This document shows, piece by piece, positions 5,813 through 5,866 of a DNA stretch of 5,866 nucleotides (its first letter is position 1; each line of letters begins with the position of its first letter). The DNA comes from an uncultured Collinsella sp. (GTDB lineage Bacteria > Actinomycetota > Coriobacteriia > Coriobacteriales > Coriobacteriaceae). A program made the position numbers and the translations under genes. The notes below the pieces were generated by a model. It ran no database searches. It was not told the DNA's origin and saw nothing but the letters and a program-made list of their open reading frames with translations. The stretch spans positions 1 through 5,866 of the forward strand of contig USOG01000096.1 of NCBI GenBank assembly GCA_900556365.1. The letters are read 5' to 3'.

Positions 5813-5840
5813 TTGGCTCAAGAATCGCTTAATCTATAAC
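5813..5840 (+). promoter_or_regulatory. Candidate sigma-70 promoter for a gene beyond the right edge
   Basis: TTGGCT (5813-5818) and TATAAC (5835-5840) are separated by 16 nt. The -10 matches five of six consensus positions and the -35 matches four. Transcription would start near 5847 and run off the right edge, so the gene served is not visible. A second TATA-rich block, CTATAG (5846-5851), forms a small dyad with CTATA at 5834-5838. Confidence 0.4.
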
Positions 5841-5866
5841 CTGCACTATAGAGTTCGACCAAGGGC

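Overview
The window looks like a piece of chromosome from a high-GC, Gram-positive gut actinobacterium, most likely a Coriobacteriia member of the Collinsella type. This rests on strong G/C preference at third codon positions, a secreted DUF2207 protein with a poly-glycine tail, an apparently leaderless start at gluQ, and short intergenic repeats that I associate from memory with that group. The taxonomic call is an inference; no rRNA or other marker gene is present.

Layout, left to right. Positions 1-91 are a leader without a recognisable gene. A GNAT-type acetyltransferase (92-733, +) converges on a large membrane-anchored DUF2207 protein (872-2815, -). Between their stops lie a nested palindromic repeat (749-779) and a strong intrinsic terminator for the minus-strand gene (816-857). 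A 508-bp divergent intergenic region (2816-3323) separates DUF2207 from gluQ. It carries two copies of a short GGGAC-type repeat, several strong hairpins and an intrinsic-terminator-like stem, followed by a -10 box so close to the gluQ ATG that the gluQ mRNA is probably leaderless. gluQ (3324-4334, +) encodes glutamyl-Q tRNA(Asp) synthetase. It meets a calcineurin-like metallophosphoesterase (4350-5075, -) tail to tail across only 15 bp. Upstream of the phosphoesterase on the same strand is a 79-residue two-helix membrane protein (5161-5400, -). From 5401 to the right edge there is no convincing gene. Instead there is a 184-bp element bounded by long, near-perfect inverted repeats (5561-5744) and a candidate promoter (5813-5840, +) for a gene beyond the edge.

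Functionally this is a set of mostly independent housekeeping or accessory genes rather than one pathway: an acetyltransferase, a secreted/membrane protein of unknown role, a tRNA queuosine-modifying enzyme, a phosphoesterase and a small membrane protein. The most interesting material is non-coding: the 184-bp inverted-repeat element, the GGGAC-type repeats at both ends of the DUF2207 gene, and the hairpin-rich stretch with its own terminator upstream of gluQ, which could be an undescribed small RNA or regulatory region. I see no tRNA, rRNA, CRISPR array, transposase or defence system.
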